Assembly: GCA_963743325.1 (NCBI GenBank)
Contig: CAVUOZ010000010.1
Location: 1 to 64,000, forward strand
DNA: 64,000 nucleotides
Source of the DNA: DATFVA01 sp963743325
GTDB taxonomy: Bacteria > Bacteroidota > Ignavibacteria > Ignavibacteriales > Ignavibacteriaceae
Direction: 5' to 3'
Program-made: the position numbers and the translations under genes
In this document: positions 62,348 through 64,000 of the stretch, piece after piece
How positions within the stretch are numbered: the first letter of the stretch is position 1
How the letters are laid out: every line of letters begins with the position of its first letter
The notes under the pieces: generated by a model
Told to the model about the DNA's origin: nothing
What the model saw: only the letters and a program-made list of their open reading frames with translations
Database searches by the model: none

Positions 62348-64000
62348 ATGAAGAAAATATCGCTTGTAATTTCTCTCCTGGCAGTAGCTGTTATTTCTGC
62401 ATATACTATTTATAAAGTTTATCCCTCTGTTCATCCGCTGGGAGCGGTTAAACTCTATTATAATTCAAATGCAATTACAGAAAAAGGGGACGAGCTTGTT
62501 AATAAGCTTAATCTTAATAAAGAGAACAAAACTGAAATAACAACACTTCAGTCAAATACAGAACTAATAAGAAGCTTATACGGCACCTATTCTTTCGATG
62601 AAGCCAATGAACTTTTACGCGAAAAGATTCCCGGATATTACTGGGATCTTGAGTGGAAGAAACCTGATGAAGGTGTCGTAATCAGTAGTGATGAGAACAA
62701 AAAGCAGACGATTTCAGCCGGAGATTTTGTTCTCAATTATGATGCAGCGGGAAACCTGTTAAAATTTAAAAGAGAAATAAACGATTCATTAAAACTCAAT
62801 CCGGTTTCCGAGGATGAAGCGAGACAGATTGCTGCAGATTTTTTAAAGAGGTATTCTCCCGTTGATCCGGTGACCGGTACTACTGTTATCCGATATAACT
62901 CCAAAAGAAGTTTCATCGAACAGAATTTTCAGAAGACTGAAAAACAGATACGGACGGATTACAAATTTTCATGGAAAGCTCCATCATCAGACATAAATAA
63001 AGATCTGTTAATCAGTGTTACTGTATCGGGGGATTTAATTTCCGAATATGATTTGTCTTTCATTATACCGGAAAATGTATCAGGGAGCCGCGACAGTGTA
63101 TTCTCTGCCGCAACACAGATTCCTTTCTATATAATTGTTTATATACTCATCATTATTATAGGGTACAAGAGAATTCGGGCGTATGAAGTAAGTTTCAGGC
63201 TTGCAATAATAATGGGACTAATTGTCGGCGTAACCTTTAGTATAAACCTGTACACTCTGATAGCTGATTCATCTTCCGGATGGGAGTTATGGCTCCCGCT
63301 TATTTTCAGCACAATCTTTCTGGCCGGAGGAGTTTTTATAAGCTGGGCAGTCAGTGAAACTATAGCGAGGGAAGCGTGGAAACATAAGTTCATCTCGATT
63401 GATCTTCTAAGCAAGGGTTATGCTTTTCATTCAAAGGTCGGAACTGCGGGTATTACAGGGCTTATTGGAAGTTTCCTCTTTTATCTGGTATGGGTAGGAA
63501 TTCTTTTTGTATCTGAAAAAATGCTGCATATCTCATTTATTACCAAGAACAGCTCATCTTTGATTTCACATTTCCATTCTATTAGTCCTGCACTTAACAT
63601 TATTGATAAAAGCATATACCCCCAGGTTTATGCAGCGGCAATTTTCTTTTTATTTGTTATGTCCGGTTTGAAAAGGAGATTCACCTCGCTTTATATTCTG
63701 ATACCTATCTGTGCCGTGCTTTGGGGAGTGGTAAACTTTAATGATCTACTGCCTTTATACTGGGGCGCCGCAACAGGAATCATAATGGGCGTTCTATTTA
63801 TGATGTTCTTTAACTATTATGATCTTTTGTCTTCACTTACAGCATTAATTGTGTTCAACATTATTGATGTCGGGATATCCCTCTTCACAAGCGGAAATAC
63901 GTATTACCTGAATTCAGGTTATTACCTAATACTGGTCTTTGTTCTTTTAGTCGTGTTTCTCACAATCAGTTTATTCTCAAAAGATAAAATAACTGATTAT
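62348..64000 (+). CDS. Large multi-pass membrane protein, 3' truncated by the window
   Basis: The frame stays open from the ATG at 62348 to the window end (at least 551 residues). Residues 1-20 are a signal anchor, and residues about 30-255 an extracytoplasmic region with PepSY-like pieces (SEDEARQIAADFLKRYSPVD and RTDYKFSWKAP). From about 257 there are many helices (IPFYIIVYILIIIIGYK, FRLAIIMGLIVGVTFSIN, LPLIFSTIFLAGGVFISWAV). SETIAREAWKHKFISIDLLS resembles the segment seen in large CPBP-type membrane proteins, whose protease domain would lie beyond the window. It follows the symporter after 26 nt. Confidence 0.7.
   Translation, partial: MKKISLVISLLAVAVISAYTIYKVYPSVHPLGAVKLYYNSNAITEKGDELVNKLNLNKENKTEITTLQSNTELIRSLYGTYSFDEANELLREKIPGYYWDLEWKKPDEGVVISSDENKKQTISAGDFVLNYDAAGNLLKFKREINDSLKLNPVSEDEARQIAADFLKRYSPVDPVTGTTVIRYNSKRSFIEQNFQKTEKQIRTDYKFSWKAPSSDINKDLLISVTVSGDLISEYDLSFIIPENVSGSRDSVFSAATQIPFYIIVYILIIIIGYKRIRAYEVSFRLAIIMGLIVGVTFSINLYTLIADSSSGWELWLPLIFSTIFLAGGVFISWAVSETIAREAWKHKFISIDLLSKGYAFHSKVGTAGITGLIGSFLFYLVWVGILFVSEKMLHISFITKNSSSLISHFHSISPALNIIDKSIYPQVYAAAIFFLFVMSGLKRRFTSLYILIPICAVLWGVVNFNDLLPLYWGAATGIIMGVLFMMFFNYYDLLSSLTALIVFNIIDVGISLFTSGNTYYLNSGYYLILVFVLLVVFLTISLFSKDKITDY

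Overview
The window looks like two unrelated pieces of DNA joined at about 6.13-6.16 kb. Bases 1 to about 6,130 are visibly GC-rich and carry Chloroflexota-style genes: the C-terminal end of a pullulanase with a Pro/Thr-rich tail, a TetR regulator, a heterodimeric ABC exporter and the 3' part of a group II intron. Almost every gene there is broken by frameshifts (at least nine in 6 kb). From about 6,150 to 64,000 the DNA is AT-rich, coding is dense and nearly all genes are intact. The T9SS sorting tail (NYPNPFNPGT), propeller-repeat lipoproteins, LytTR and PAS-GAF kinases, a UMF1-family transporter and the short AsnRS suggest an Ignavibacteria-like member of the Bacteroidota/Chlorobiota group. 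The simplest reading is a metagenome contig with a chimeric left end; lateral transfer is the alternative.

Layout of the right part. 6.1-8.8 kb: a truncated T9SS cargo gene, a TolB-like propeller protein and an MBL hydrolase. 8.8-12.0 kb: an iron block on the minus strand (fur, feoB, feoA). 12.2-17.8 kb: two related PAS/GAF sensor kinases, one with an N-terminal receiver domain, then citrate synthase. 17.9-21.5 kb: small membrane and redox genes (DUF486, an orphan Tat-type Rieske protein, a YqjM-like Old Yellow Enzyme, a propeller lipoprotein). 21.5-22.6 kb: a gene-poor stretch with a gene remnant. 22.6-25.5 kb: a LytS/LytR-type pair and DUF4395. 25.8-34.1 kb: a copper/silver resistance island (YHS protein, cytochrome c, metal-binding lipoprotein, CusA, CusB, a frameshifted CusC and an HYC_CC_PP-like secreted protein). 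34.3-37.4 kb: an ABC-2 exporter pair and an SDR enzyme. 37.5-39.3 kb: asnS and a four-helix-bundle gene flanked by inverted simple repeats. 39.4-47.0 kb: the distal membrane arm of complex I, nuoJKLM-[NhaD-type antiporter]-[unknown gene]-nuoN, without nuoA-I. 47-53.3 kb: nnrDE, a VanZ-like protein, a YdcF-like protein, leucine dehydrogenase, nusB and a UMF1 transporter. 53.3-60.5 kb, minus strand: a CDF metal exporter, a SpoIIE-type phosphatase, a PLP aminotransferase, a Sel1-repeat protein and a BamA/TamA-like outer-membrane protein. 60.7-64 kb: a sodium/solute symporter and a large membrane protein cut by the window end.

How the genes fit together. Metal handling is the main theme: FeoAB import with a Fur-family regulator, a Fur-box-like palindrome in front of the copper cluster, CusABC-type efflux with several loose metal-binding modules, and a CDF exporter. 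Ion-motive energetics is the second theme: the complex I antiporter subunits with an extra NhaD-type antiporter inside the operon, and a sodium symporter. Intergenic DNA holds three repeat families: REP-like palindromes, an 11-nt-unit repeat shared by two distant gaps, and ATGGA/ATGGTT simple repeats. No tRNA, rRNA, CRISPR array or intact transposase was seen. I did not find a clearly new multi-gene system. The strongest leads are the nuo/NhaD arrangement, the shuffled metal-binding modules of the Cus island and the unit around the four-helix-bundle gene.
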